Below are positions 1 through 8,130 of a DNA stretch of 64,000 bases, piece after piece. The stretch is taken from the NCBI GenBank assembly GCA_025996865.1, contig BNTV01000006.1, positions 18,261-82,260 of the forward strand, in the 5' to 3' direction. Both the position numbers and the translations under genes were made by a program. The notes beneath the pieces are model-generated. The model was not told where the DNA came from. It saw only the letters and a list, made by a program, of their open reading frames with translations, and searched no databases. How positions within the stretch are numbered: position 1 is the first letter of the stretch; every line of letters begins with the position of its first letter. This DNA comes from Bacteroidia bacterium. Its GTDB lineage: Bacteria > Bacteroidota > Bacteroidia > Bacteroidales > Azobacteroidaceae.

Positions 1-2
1 TG

Positions 3-320
3 GCGATTGATATTGAAATGATTTCCCCGCGTGTGCTGAAAATAAAAGACCGGTTTCTCACGGAAGAAGAAGCCAAATCCATTTCTGCGGACAATGAAAT
101 TATTCATTTGCTTTTGCATTGGTCTGCCAAAGAGTCTGTTTTCAAAATATTAGACACGGAAAATGTGGATTATCAATCGCAAATTCATGTCTCCCCTTTC
201 AAACCGGTGATTGGGGAATGGAGCCGTTTTGAGGTTCATGAAACACGGACAAAACAACAGCAAGTATTTTGTGTTCACTATTTTGTGCATGAAGATTATG
301 TTTTGACGGTGATAGGGTAG
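3..320 (+). CDS. 4'-phosphopantetheinyl transferase superfamily protein, C-terminal part
   Basis: The 5' end lies left of the window; the reading frame is open from base 3. The first visible residues read AIDIE, the metal-binding motif of the Sfp/AcpS superfamily, and WSAKESVFKIL about 35 residues later is the second signature (WxxKE). Enzymes of this family transfer the phosphopantetheine arm of CoA to acyl or peptidyl carrier proteins in the cytoplasm. The frame ends in a stop at 318-320 directly followed by an AlbA_2 remnant in the same frame, so the last residues may have been altered by the deletion that created that remnant. Family call is confident; the carrier-protein substrate cannot be told. 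Confidence 0.85.
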   Translation, partial: AIDIEMISPRVLKIKDRFLTEEEAKSISADNEIIHLLLHWSAKESVFKILDTENVDYQSQIHVSPFKPVIGEWSRFEVHETRTKQQQVFCVHYFVHEDYVLTVIG

Positions 321-416
321 GATATCGCCCGGACGCTTTCCGCCTTTGCCAATACCAATGGCGGTACTTTACTTATTGGGGTGAAGGACAACGGACATAT
401 TGCCGGCGTCAGGAGC
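321..416 (+). pseudogene. Remnant of an AlbA_2-domain (Schlafen-like) ATP-binding protein
   Basis: Translation in the frame of the preceding transferase gives DIARTLSAFANTNGGTLLIG followed by VKDNGHIAGVRS. This is the typical AlbA_2 core (SAFANTxGGxLLIGVKDNG). Both the N-terminal start and everything after GVRS are missing; from about base 417 the sequence is the 3' end of the convergent RNA methyltransferase gene. It is therefore a double-ended deletion scar of about 32 codons rather than a working gene. The family assignment of the fragment is strong. Confidence 0.8.
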
Positions 417-1238
417 TTGGTAGATAAAAAAATTGTTTTCGGTAAAAAAACCCCGCTGCCTCAGAGCTTCAAAAGTAATCACCGCTGTCGATACGGAAAC
501 ATTGAGCGAATCGATTTTCCCCCGCATGGGAATTTTTATCCTTGCATCGGCATTTTCCAACCAAAACGGAGACAAGCCGTCGGCTTCCGTTCCCATGACA
601 ATAGCCGATGGCCCTCTGAAATCGGTATCTTGATACCATTGGGAGGCTTGCAATTCGGCGGCAAAAGTTCGGATGCCTTTGTTTTTCAGAAAAGACAAAG
701 TCTCGGCATTTTCCGAAACGGCAACCGGAACGGTAAAAATACAGCCAACGCCGGAACGGATTGTATTGGGATTGTAAATATCCGTTAGCGGATCGCAAAC
801 GATGAGGGCGTCAACGCCTGCCGCATCCGCTGTGCGAAGAATGGCGCCTAAGTTTCCCGGTTTTTCAACCGATTCGAGGATAATGACAAACGGATTTTCC
901 GGTAAATTCAGGGATGACAAGCTGTGATTTTTCGGTTTTGCTACGGCTAAGATACCGTCGGAGCCTTCGCGATAAGCTATTTTTTCAAAGATAGCTGCCG
1001 ATACTTCATAGAGGATTTTCGGGTTAATGGATTGAATCACTTCGGGATAGTCCGTTTCCGCAAATAATTCGGGACAATAAAATACCGAATCAAAACTGTA
1101 GGAGCCGGCCAAAGCCAAACTGATTTCGCGTGCGCCTTCAATGACAAAAAGCCCTTGAGCTTTCCGTTCTTTAGATTTAGCGCTTAGTTTTTGTATGTTT
1201 TTTATCCGGCTGTTTTGAGCGCTGACTATTTTTTCCAT
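369..1238 (-). CDS. TrmH/SpoU-family RNA 2'-O-methyltransferase
   Basis: A 289-residue SPOUT methyltransferase. The N-terminal substrate-binding domain starts MEKIVSAQNSRIKNIQKLSA. The catalytic domain shows KPGNLGAILRTADAAG (motif 1), IVMGTEADGLS (motif 2) and KIPMRGKIDSLNVSVSTAV (motif 3), which form the knotted SAM site. It would methylate a ribose in rRNA or tRNA. The start at 1238 is preferred because its ATG shares one base with the upstream stop (TAATG) and begins the conserved sequence; a longer open frame reaches into the neighbour. The last 15 residues (APDAGNMSVVLHPNK) are the antisense of the AlbA_2 remnant, so the natural stop was lost and replaced. Confidence 0.88.
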   Translation of the reverse strand: MEKIVSAQNSRIKNIQKLSAKSKERKAQGLFVIEGAREISLALAGSYSFDSVFYCPELFAETDYPEVIQSINPKILYEVSAAIFEKIAYREGSDGILAVAKPKNHSLSSLNLPENPFVIILESVEKPGNLGAILRTADAAGVDALIVCDPLTDIYNPNTIRSGVGCIFTVPVAVSENAETLSFLKNKGIRTFAAELQASQWYQDTDFRGPSAIVMGTEADGLSPFWLENADARIKIPMRGKIDSLNVSVSTAVITFEALRQRGFFTENNFFIYQAPDAGNMSVVLHPNK

Positions 1239-1567
1239 TATTTTTCCGCTCGTTTCCTGATGATTGCTACATACAATTGTAAAAACGCAGAAACAAACAA
1301 GACGGCAAACCATTCGTTTTTTTTCTGAAACATGAGGTAAGAAGATACGGGCAATAGAATTGCAGCAATCGCTTGCTGGATATTCAGTCTTTTCAAGCGG
1401 AAATTATCTCCTCGGTAGGGATTTGTCAGATAAGCGACGGCAATGCCTGCTCCCGAAACGGCATATATATAAGGAATGTATTTATTACCGGTAATATACA
1501 AAGCTGCCGATACCACGAGGAGAATCGCGCAGGCGTAAAAAAGATAAGTCTTGAATTTGTCTGCCAT
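1238..1567 (-). CDS. Small conserved membrane protein, unknown function
   Basis: A 109-residue protein with about four hydrophobic segments (residues about 8-25, 28-45, 62-80 and 86-103) and basic ends; it finishes KRAEK. I do not recognise a named domain. It sits between a DivIC/FtsB-like gene (stop and start one base apart) and the RNA methyltransferase (overlap TAATG), so it is part of a three-gene operon and probably translationally coupled. An inner-membrane location is inferred from hydrophobicity only. No function is claimed. Confidence 0.7.
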   Translation of the reverse strand: MADKFKTYLFYACAILLVVSAALYITGNKYIPYIYAVSGAGIAVAYLTNPYRGDNFRLKRLNIQQAIAAILLPVSSYLMFQKKNEWFAVLFVSAFLQLYVAIIRKRAEK

Positions 1568-1870
1568 TTATTCAGAGATTATAAAAAGTTCTTCGTCCGG
1601 TTTTGTCATTAAATACTGTTCGCGTGCATATTTTTCCAAACTTTCTTCGCTACTCTTTATTGCGTTCAGTTTCTCCAGATTTTTTTCTTTTTCTTTGGTG
1701 TAGTATTCAATGTCACTTTCCAAACTATTGATTTGCCGTTTATAAGAAATCTGTTTCAATATCGTACTGTCCCCCACAAAGAAAGTGAGAATAGCAAAAA
1801 TAATGACGGCAACCCAATATTTGTTTAGTTTTTGCCGGTACTTTTCGAATATTTCAAGCCAGTTTTTCAT
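1568..1870 (-). CDS. Septum formation initiator family protein (DivIC/FtsB-like)
   Basis: A 100-residue bitopic protein: a short cytoplasmic N terminus, one membrane helix at about residues 19-36 (VAVIIFAILTFFVGDS), then a heptad-rich coiled coil (about 42-75) and a short tail with EKYAREQYLMTKPDEELFII. This is the layout of DivIC/FtsB, which joins FtsL and FtsQ in the divisome and helps activate septal peptidoglycan synthesis. It is the first gene of an operon with the small membrane protein and the RNA methyltransferase. A good promoter lies about 130 bp upstream. Confidence 0.85.
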   Translation of the reverse strand: MKNWLEIFEKYRQKLNKYWVAVIIFAILTFFVGDSTILKQISYKRQINSLESDIEYYTKEKEKNLEKLNAIKSSEESLEKYAREQYLMTKPDEELFIISE

Positions 1871-1997
1871 ACGTACATAATTTATTTTTCTGTATAATGA
1901 AACAGCTTCAATGACATAAGATTCTTTGCCGAAACATTTCGGGCATCGTAAGTTAATGTGATTGTAGCCATAATTTTATCGTTTTGTAATTATGTTT

Positions 1998-2032
1998 GCA
2001 AAGTTAGCATAAAATTCTCAATTACACACAAA
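1998..2032 (-). promoter_or_regulatory. Promoter of the divIC-like operon
   Basis: On the minus strand TAACTTTGC (2006-1998) matches the Bacteroidota -7 element TAnnTTTG, with TTTG 22 bases upstream (2032-2029). The spacing is slightly longer than the usual 19-20. Confidence 0.5.
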
Positions 2033-2233
2033 CCAATAAAAATGGCTTGCAAAATTTATAGGGGAAGGATACAAAAAAATTCCATACAATCCTCTAAAAA
2101 GCAACTTTTTCTGCGATGCAGGCGGGGTGGTAGCTATATACGTCTCATGCAGTAGCCGACAACTCAACTTCTGGATAGTTCACAGGAGTTTTCTGGGTGA
2201 AGGCGAAGCAACCCAATATATTGATTGTCAATT

Positions 2234-2263
2234 GATTGCTTCTGGATTCGTCCTCGCAATGAC
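2234..2263. repeat. REP-like palindrome, copy 1
   Basis: The 30-base element has an outer stem ATTGC/GCAAT and an inner stem GGA-TTCG-TCC. A second copy at 32794-32823 keeps the inner stem with a compensating change (GGGC-TTC-GCCC). It lies just downstream of the gntR stop. Confidence 0.6.
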
Positions 2264-2303
2264 GTGCAAAATACTCTTAGACAGCTTCTTTTTTTGCGCA
2301 ATA

Positions 2304-3041
2304 TCATATTTCTCTTTCGGACTCAATCGTATAAACAAAGCTATCGGCACGATAATACCCTACATTCCATTCAACAGGTCTTCCCCCCGGATCGTAAACG
2401 AAACGTTTCCGTTTCAAGATGGCTTCCCCTGTTTTTATTTCCAATTTTTCGGCTAAAGGGCTGTCTGCAAGACGGGCGCTGATTTCTTCTCTCGATAATT
2501 TAACAATGATATGGTACTCTTTCTCCAAAATTTCATAAAGCGGGCGGGAAAAATCTTCATTTCCGGTAAGACCGATTCTCGGATTGAAATACGAAATAAA
2601 ATGCACAAACGGATATTCGGGATTTCCGCGCAAGCGTTCCAATTTCAATATTTTCGTTTCTTCTTCTATTTCAAAAAATTGACATACCTCTTTCGAAGGT
2701 TTTACCCAGCCGATACGCAATTCATAATTTTTCACTTCCATGCCCAAAGCTTTCATTTCCTGGGAAAAGCTCAGCCAATTGCCTGCTTTGGAAGTGATGG
2801 CGGTATCAGCCGCAACCGTTCCTATTCCTTTCTTGCGAATCAATAAACCTTCGTAAACCAATTTATTGATAGCCAGACGCATCGTACTGCGAGAAACGCC
2901 TAATTGCCGGGCAAAATCCACTTCATTGGGTAATTTTTTCTTCTCCCTTTTATATTCAGGTTCTTGAATCATATTCCTTATCAAATCTTCTATTTGTATA
3001 TACAATGGTATATGACTATTATAATCCAATGTTACTTTCAT
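2304..3041 (-). CDS. GntR-family transcriptional regulator with UTRA effector domain
   Basis: A 245-residue regulator. Residues about 10-75 form the winged helix (PLYIQIEDLIRNMI, then LPNEVDFARQLGVSRSTMRL and AINKLVYEGLLIRKKGIGT). Residues about 95-240 are a UTRA ligand domain of the HutC/YvoA type (LERLRGNPEYPFVHFISYFN; GRPVEWNVGYYRADSF). It is divergent from the ROK-ManA gene and the glycan locus, so it most likely controls that locus in response to a sugar phosphate; this is inference from position. Glycan loci of this phylum more often use hybrid two-component, SusR or sigma/anti-sigma regulators, none of which is present here. Confidence 0.88.
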   Translation of the reverse strand: MKVTLDYNSHIPLYIQIEDLIRNMIQEPEYKREKKKLPNEVDFARQLGVSRSTMRLAINKLVYEGLLIRKKGIGTVAADTAITSKAGNWLSFSQEMKALGMEVKNYELRIGWVKPSKEVCQFFEIEEETKILKLERLRGNPEYPFVHFISYFNPRIGLTGNEDFSRPLYEILEKEYHIIVKLSREEISARLADSPLAEKLEIKTGEAILKRKRFVYDPGGRPVEWNVGYYRADSFVYTIESEREI

Positions 3042-3066
3042 ATCTTTTTAATAATCTTTATCAGGT

Positions 3067-3075
3067 GCAAAGATA
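3067..3075 (-). promoter_or_regulatory. -7 element of gntR
   Basis: TATCTTTGC on the minus strand is an exact TAnnTTTG match about 26 bases before the GntR start. No clear TTTG -33 element is seen, which may mean a weak or regulated promoter. Confidence 0.5.
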
Positions 3076-3122
3076 CATTTTTATTTTTTATTTAATATAT
3101 TTTAAAAAACATCTTCATTTTT

Positions 3123-3153
3123 TTTGTTATGTCAAAAAAAATAATTTACTTTG
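3123..3153 (+). promoter_or_regulatory. Promoter of the mannose locus
   Basis: TTTG at 3123-3126, 19 bases, then TTACTTTG at 3146-3153. Spacing is ideal and the -7 element matches at seven of eight positions. Transcription would start near 3160, inside or next to the palindrome at 3163-3190. Confidence 0.7.
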
Positions 3154-3162
3154 CACCGATAA

Positions 3163-3190
3163 ATATATGTACAGACATACAGACATATAT
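3163..3190. promoter_or_regulatory. Candidate GntR operator
   Basis: Perfect inverted repeat ATATATGT / ACATATAT with a 12-base spacer that contains ACAGACATACAG. It covers the predicted transcription start of the ROK-ManA gene, a classic place for a repressor. TGTACAGACA within it resembles operators bound by HutC/YvoA-type GntR proteins. Binding is inferred. Confidence 0.45.
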
Positions 3191-3215
3191 ACATATAAAA
3201 ATTATATACACATGA

Positions 3216-3262
3216 AACCCGCATGCAAAAGTTGCATCAAAGAGCATGATTAGATGCGGGTT
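3216..3262 (+). promoter_or_regulatory. Leader hairpin upstream of the ROK-ManA gene
   Basis: AACCCGCAT (3216-3224) and ATGCGGGTT (3254-3262) form a perfect 9-bp stem around a 29-base loop in the 5' leader, ending 30 bases before the chosen ATG. It matches no riboswitch I know and has no U tract. It may be a stability or attenuation structure. Confidence 0.45.
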
Positions 3263-3292
3263 CCATGGTTCCATAAAAAACAAATTAATCAC

Positions 3293-5962
3293 ATGAAAGA
3301 CTATTTTATAGGAGTTGATATTGGAGGTTCTCATATTTCTTGCGCCTTGATTGATTCAAGCAACGGGGAAATTTATAGTCATAAAATTCAAGAGGCGCCT
3401 GTTGATTCGGGAGGCGCTGCCGATTCCATCCTGCAATCCTGGCAAACTACCATTCAAAAAACATTGAACGAACCGGTTGCAATTAGCGGAATTGGATTTG
3501 CCATTCCGGGCCCTTTTGATTATTCACGCGGTATCTGCCAAATAGAAGGCGTATGCAAATACGATGCTTTATATGGAATCAACATTCGGGAAGAAATTCG
3601 CAAAATATTTCCGGACCGAAATAAACCGGTTGCTTTTATCAACGATGCTTCCGGGTTTGCTTTGGGCGAATTTTATGCAGGCGCAGCGCGTAAAAGCCGG
3701 CGGACAGTCGTGATTACCTTGGGAACCGGTTTCGGCAGCACGTTTCTGGTGGACGGAACAGTTCAAACAGAAGAAAGCGTGGGAATACCGCCCAATGGTT
3801 ATCTTTACAATATTCCTTACAAAGAAACTATCGGCGATGATTATTTTTCCACACGATGGTTTGTTCGCCGTTGGAAAGAATTGACGGGCGAAGACGGAAA
3901 GAATGTAAAAACAATTGCCCAAAAAGCCCTTGTCGGAAATCAACAAGCCTTGATTTTGTTTGATGAATTTGCCGGAAATCTGGCGGAATTTATGTTTCCG
4001 TGGCTGCAAAATTTTCAAGCAGACACCTTGGTCATTGGCGGAAACATTGCCAAAGCATCCGATTTGTTTATGCAAACACTGAGCGAAAAACTAAATCAAC
4101 AAGGATTAACGGATATTAGAATCAAAACCGGTGAACTATGGGATAAGGCACCGTTAATCGGAGCAGCGATGTATGCAAAATCCGTTCTGAACGAAACTTT
4201 GCCAAATCTTTGGCGAAAAACAGAACAATTTTTGGCTCCTCCGAAAGCAACATCAAGCCTTGCCGGACAATATGATATTTATCCCGCTTTTCCTTTGGGA
4301 ACCAGTAAAATACAAGAAGGAATCGCAAATTTGTCCCAATGGATAGTCGAACAAAAAACCGTAGTGATTGATGGATATGTCGGCGTTTTTTGGGATCATT
4401 TCGTGGAACAAATCGGGGCGGAACTGAACCGTCAAGGAAAACAGGTCCGTTGGCTTCACGTGGAAACGGCTTTGCGTTCACCCGAAGAAATAGACGAAAT
4501 GATACGCCCTTTTATGAAGGAAGCGGATTCTATTTTTGGAAAAATCACCGACAAGCAATTGCCGGATTGGTTCGATCCGGATAAATTAAAAAGATTGCAA
4601 CCCGACCCGAATGTTGATATTACCGTATTGGCAGGTTGTGGCGCCGCTTTAGCCGGATGGAATGCTCCATTAGTCTATGTAGATCTGCCGAAAAATGAAT
4701 TGCAATTCCGGATGCGGGCGGGAGCGGCATACAATCTGGGCGCCGATAAACCGGAAGACGGACGAATCATGTACAAGCGTTCGTTCTTTGTGGATTGGCC
4801 CGTATTAAACAAACATAAAGCGGAACTTTTGCCTTACATGGATTGGATTGTTGACGGACAACGCGTCGAAAACTATTTGTGTATGCAAGGAAAAGATTTA
4901 CGAGCAGGCTTGGCGGCTATGAGCCGAAATTTCATTCGGGTGCGACCCTGGTTTGAACCGGGTACATGGGGTGGTACGTGGATGAAAAACCGGATAGACG
5001 GTTTGAATAAAGAAGTCGATAACTTGGCATGGTCGTTTGAGTTGATGGTATTGGAAAACGGCTTGATGTTTGAAAGCGATCATTACCGTTTGGAAGTTTC
5101 TTTTGATTTCCTGATGTATAACAACTACAAAGAAGTTTTGGGCGATTGTGCCGACCGATTCAAGCATGATTTTCCGATCCGCTTCGATTTTTTGGATACG
5201 TTCGACGGAGGCAATCTTTCGGTGCAATGCCATCCCCGACCTGAATACATCCAATCGGAATTTGGAATGCCGTTTACGCAGGACGAAACCTATTATATTT
5301 TGGATTGTCAGAATAGTCCGACCGTTTACTTGGGATTTCAGGATGGGATTGACAAGGAAGAATTTCACCAAGCACTCCTTTGGAGTGAGAAAAATGCCTC
5401 TCCCATTGACATTGAAAAATATGTACAAAAATTTCCGGCGAAAAAACATGATTTATTTCTGATTCCAAACGGCACGATTCATGCTTCGGGTAAAGACAAT
5501 TTGGTGTTGGAAATAAGCAGCGCCCCCTATATTTTCACTTTCAAGATGTACGATTGGGTGCGTTTGGATTTGGACGGACGTCCCCGCCCCATCAACATTG
5601 AGCATGGAATGAAAAATGTGTATTTTGAGCGTCAAGGGAAAAAAGTGGAAGACGAGCACATCAGCAAACCCTGCATCCTGAAACAAGGCGATTACACTTT
5701 GGAGCATCTTCCAACGCATCCCGAACACTTTTACGATGTTTATCGCTATTCGTTCGACGATAAAATAAATATCGAAACCAATAACAAATGTCATGTTTGG
5801 ATGTTGGTGGAAGGAAGTTCGGTAACGGTGGAAACCGCGCAAGGGATGAAGCAGCGTTTCAATTATGCGGAAACGTTTGTGATTCCGGCGGCGGCAGGGT
5901 CTTATACAATTAAGAATGAAGGAAAGGGAAAAGTCCTGATGGTAAAAGCTTTTGTAAAATAA
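3293..5962 (+). CDS. ROK sugar kinase fused to class I mannose-6-phosphate isomerase
   Basis: An 889-residue two-enzyme fusion. Residues 1-310 are a ROK kinase: phosphate loop GVDIGGSHISCALIDS, then GIGFAIPGPFD, catalytic INDASGFALGE and ITLGTGFGSTFLVDG. Residues about 330-530 match the N-terminal region seen in the long (about 590-residue) Bacteroidota mannose-6-phosphate isomerases. Residues about 560-889 are the cupin isomerase, with SVQCHPRPEYIQSEFG and IPNGTIHASG carrying likely metal ligands. It would turn mannose into mannose-6-phosphate and then fructose-6-phosphate in the cytoplasm. The start at 3293 is chosen because MKDYFIGVDIGG is the normal ROK N terminus; an ATG at 3254 lies in the leader hairpin. 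A remnant of a related isomerase lies at 7984-8095. Confidence 0.88.
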   Translation: MKDYFIGVDIGGSHISCALIDSSNGEIYSHKIQEAPVDSGGAADSILQSWQTTIQKTLNEPVAISGIGFAIPGPFDYSRGICQIEGVCKYDALYGINIREEIRKIFPDRNKPVAFINDASGFALGEFYAGAARKSRRTVVITLGTGFGSTFLVDGTVQTEESVGIPPNGYLYNIPYKETIGDDYFSTRWFVRRWKELTGEDGKNVKTIAQKALVGNQQALILFDEFAGNLAEFMFPWLQNFQADTLVIGGNIAKASDLFMQTLSEKLNQQGLTDIRIKTGELWDKAPLIGAAMYAKSVLNETLPNLWRKTEQFLAPPKATSSLAGQYDIYPAFPLGTSKIQEGIANLSQWIVEQKTVVIDGYVGVFWDHFVEQIGAELNRQGKQVRWLHVETALRSPEEIDEMIRPFMKEADSIFGKITDKQLPDWFDPDKLKRLQPDPNVDITVLAGCGAALAGWNAPLVYVDLPKNELQFRMRAGAAYNLGADKPEDGRIMYKRSFFVDWPVLNKHKAELLPYMDWIVDGQRVENYLCMQGKDLRAGLAAMSRNFIRVRPWFEPGTWGGTWMKNRIDGLNKEVDNLAWSFELMVLENGLMFESDHYRLEVSFDFLMYNNYKEVLGDCADRFKHDFPIRFDFLDTFDGGNLSVQCHPRPEYIQSEFGMPFTQDETYYILDCQNSPTVYLGFQDGIDKEEFHQALLWSEKNASPIDIEKYVQKFPAKKHDLFLIPNGTIHASGKDNLVLEISSAPYIFTFKMYDWVRLDLDGRPRPINIEHGMKNVYFERQGKKVEDEHISKPCILKQGDYTLEHLPTHPEHFYDVYRYSFDDKINIETNNKCHVWMLVEGSSVTVETAQGMKQRFNYAETFVIPAAAGSYTIKNEGKGKVLMVKAFVK

Positions 5963-5973
5963 TTAATAGGAGT

Positions 5974-7965
5974 ATGAACAGAAAAATAGTATGTATGGTG
6001 CTTGGACTGATGGTTGGCACAATGTGTTTCGGGCAACCGAATACGGAAGTAACAAAAGTGCACGTCATCTTCAAAACGCACCTTGACATCGGTTTTACCG
6101 ATTTGGCAACGAAAGTAGAGCAGCGGTATATTGACGAATTTATTCCCAAAGCCCTTGCCGTTAATGATGAACTGAAGGCGGAAGGGAGTGCGGACAGGTA
6201 TGTATGGACAACCGGTTCGTGGCTGATAGATGCCTACCTCAAGCAGGCTTCGCCCGATGCAGTGAAAAAGTTTGAACAGGCCTTAAAACAAGGTGATATT
6301 GCTTGGAACAGTATGCCTTATACCATTGAATCGGAGGCAGCAAACCTCCCTATTTTTGAAGGGATGTTGAAATTGTCGCAACGTTTTGACAAACAATTCG
6401 GCAAAAAGACGATTGCCGCAAAAATGACCGATGTGCCGGGGCATACGCGCAGTATTGTCACTCCCCTTTACGATGCAGGCATTCGTTTATTACATATCGG
6501 CTTGAATTACTGTGCGCCCATACCCTCCGTACCGACCTTTTGCAAGTGGCGGAATACGGACGGGAAAGAAATCGTGTTGATGTACCAGAATTCTTATGGT
6601 GGAACATCCATTCTGCCCGATGGGAAAACGGTTGTTGCCATCAATTTTACCCATGACAATCATGGACCTCATACGCTGAAACAAGTAAAATCGATTTACA
6701 GTAAACTGCGCGCACAGTATCCCAATGCACGAGTATTTGGTTCCACGCTCAGTGCTGTGGCAGAAGATTTGAGTACCATGACCGCTCAAATGCCGGTACT
6801 TACTTCCGAGATAGGCGACAGTTGGATTTACGGTTATGGAAGTTCTCCGGTAATGATGGCGCGTTTCCGTGCCCTGTCACGGCTTTATGCGGAGTGGCTG
6901 CAAACAGGTAAATCAAACAAGGACAGCGACATCGCCATTGATTATGCCGTTAAATTAGGTATGGTTGCCGAACATACATGGGGACTGAATGTATGGCCCA
7001 ATCTGCACAACTGGGACAAGTATGATGTGGACATATTCAATGCTTCACGTAATATTCCGGAGTTCAGAATAATGGAAAAGTCATGGAAAGAAAAAGCCAA
7101 TATGATTGATAATGCCATTGCCATTCTGCCGATAAATCTGCAAAACGAAGCCAAAGCAACCATTGCTAACATCGGTTTCGCTTTGCCCAAGACCATAAAG
7201 ACACATGATAAAGCAAAAGAAATCAATGAAACCGGCGCCATCACCCAAACGCTTGACGGCGTAAGTTTAGTAGCAGGTGAAATTGCCTATCAAGCCTATT
7301 CTCAGGATGATTATGAAGCGTTTTTCAAACCGTTTTTGTCACTTAACAATGACGGTTCAAGGACAGATATGGGTAAAAAAGGACTTGACAAAACGAGGGC
7401 AAAATCGGCAACCATTGTTGCTCATGTTGACAACGTAGCCGTAGGGAAGTCCGGGAAAGACAGGAAAATAGAATGTGTGCTGTCTTTTGCCGATGATGCG
7501 CGTATAGACAAAAGGGTGTTGCCCGAACAGATACATACGCAATATATTATCTCTAAAAAAGACGGCAGTGTGGAGCTGACCGTATCATTGGTTAATAAAC
7601 CGGCTGTCCGTTTGCCCGAAGCCTACTGGGTATCGTTCGTTCCGTCGCAGGTAATTTCTGTTTTTGCCGAAAAGACAGGCGGCAGGGTCGATGTGATGGA
7701 TGTGATAAAAAGCGGAGGCAACCACCAGATGCACGGTATTGACAATTATGTCGATATTGTTACCTCAAAAGGTGTCTTTCGTATTACCGCTCTTGATGCA
7801 CCGTTAGTAGCCATCGGAGAGCGAAAGTCGTTGAATTATTCCGATGAATTACCCGATTTGAGCAAAGGAATCCATTTCTGTCTGTTCAACAACCTGTGGG
7901 GTACCAATTTTACGATGTGGTGGGAAGGTAGCCTCTCGTACCGGTTTAAAATAGAAATGATATAA
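5974..7965 (+). CDS. DUF5054 protein, GH38-like alpha-mannosidase fold, exported
   Basis: A 663-residue protein with a signal peptide (MNRKIVCMVLGLMVGTMCFG, cleavage near residue 21). Right after it comes VHVIFKTHLDIGFTDL, a version of the GH38 HxHxDxGF metal-binding motif in which the first His is replaced (FKTHLD). MTDVPGHTRS may hold the nucleophile region. The C-terminal 250 residues look like a beta-sandwich. The family (DUF5054) is common in Bacteroidota glycan loci, but its substrate is not known to me; an alpha-mannoside is inferred from the neighbours. It follows the ROK-ManA gene by 11 bases in the same operon. Confidence 0.8.
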   Translation: MNRKIVCMVLGLMVGTMCFGQPNTEVTKVHVIFKTHLDIGFTDLATKVEQRYIDEFIPKALAVNDELKAEGSADRYVWTTGSWLIDAYLKQASPDAVKKFEQALKQGDIAWNSMPYTIESEAANLPIFEGMLKLSQRFDKQFGKKTIAAKMTDVPGHTRSIVTPLYDAGIRLLHIGLNYCAPIPSVPTFCKWRNTDGKEIVLMYQNSYGGTSILPDGKTVVAINFTHDNHGPHTLKQVKSIYSKLRAQYPNARVFGSTLSAVAEDLSTMTAQMPVLTSEIGDSWIYGYGSSPVMMARFRALSRLYAEWLQTGKSNKDSDIAIDYAVKLGMVAEHTWGLNVWPNLHNWDKYDVDIFNASRNIPEFRIMEKSWKEKANMIDNAIAILPINLQNEAKATIANIGFALPKTIKTHDKAKEINETGAITQTLDGVSLVAGEIAYQAYSQDDYEAFFKPFLSLNNDGSRTDMGKKGLDKTRAKSATIVAHVDNVAVGKSGKDRKIECVLSFADDARIDKRVLPEQIHTQYIISKKDGSVELTVSLVNKPAVRLPEAYWVSFVPSQVISVFAEKTGGRVDVMDVIKSGGNHQMHGIDNYVDIVTSKGVFRITALDAPLVAIGERKSLNYSDELPDLSKGIHFCLFNNLWGTNFTMWWEGSLSYRFKIEMI

Positions 7966-7983
7966 TGAAAAAGAAATAAAAAA

Positions 7984-8095
7984 TTCGATTTCATAATGTA
8001 TAATAACAATAAGGAAGTTTTGGGCGATTGCGCCTTATAAAATAATAAACGAAAACGCCGATCCGGTGATGCTGGTGAAGGCATTTGTAAAATGA
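7984..8095 (+). pseudogene. Scar of a second mannose-6-phosphate isomerase gene
   Basis: Two pieces of a diverged manA remain. Bases 7984-8034 translate as FDFIMYNNNKEVLGDCA, matching FDFLMYNNYKEVLGDCA of the intact enzyme (DNA near 5104). Bases 8036-8095 translate as YKIINENADPVMLVKAFVK plus stop, matching the intact C terminus YTIKNEGKGKVLMVKAFVK. About 250 codons between the two pieces are missing, and so is the whole 5' part. Because the pieces differ from the intact gene, this was a separate paralogue and not a recent duplicate. Confidence 0.85.
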
Positions 8096-8130
8096 AATTA
8101 ATCCAATAAATCTGTTAACAATTTAAATGT

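Larger units (their letters stand above)
1871..2303. other. Intergenic stretch between the divIC-like operon and gntR
   Basis: These 433 bases hold a minus-strand promoter for the divIC-like operon (1998-2032) and one REP-like palindrome (2234-2263). I see no convincing gene; short open frames here have no start context or recognisable sequence. Confidence 0.6.

Noticed and set aside
381..788. Plus-strand open frame of 135 codons
   Set aside because: Its start is the tail of the AlbA_2 remnant and the rest is antisense to the RNA methyltransferase; not a gene.
1958..2482. Several plus-strand open frames before and across gntR
   Set aside because: No start context, no domain, and partly antisense to GntR.
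3216..3262. Known riboswitch in the ROK-ManA leader
   Set aside because: The hairpin matches no class I recognise and lacks conserved loop bases; kept only as an unexplained hairpin.
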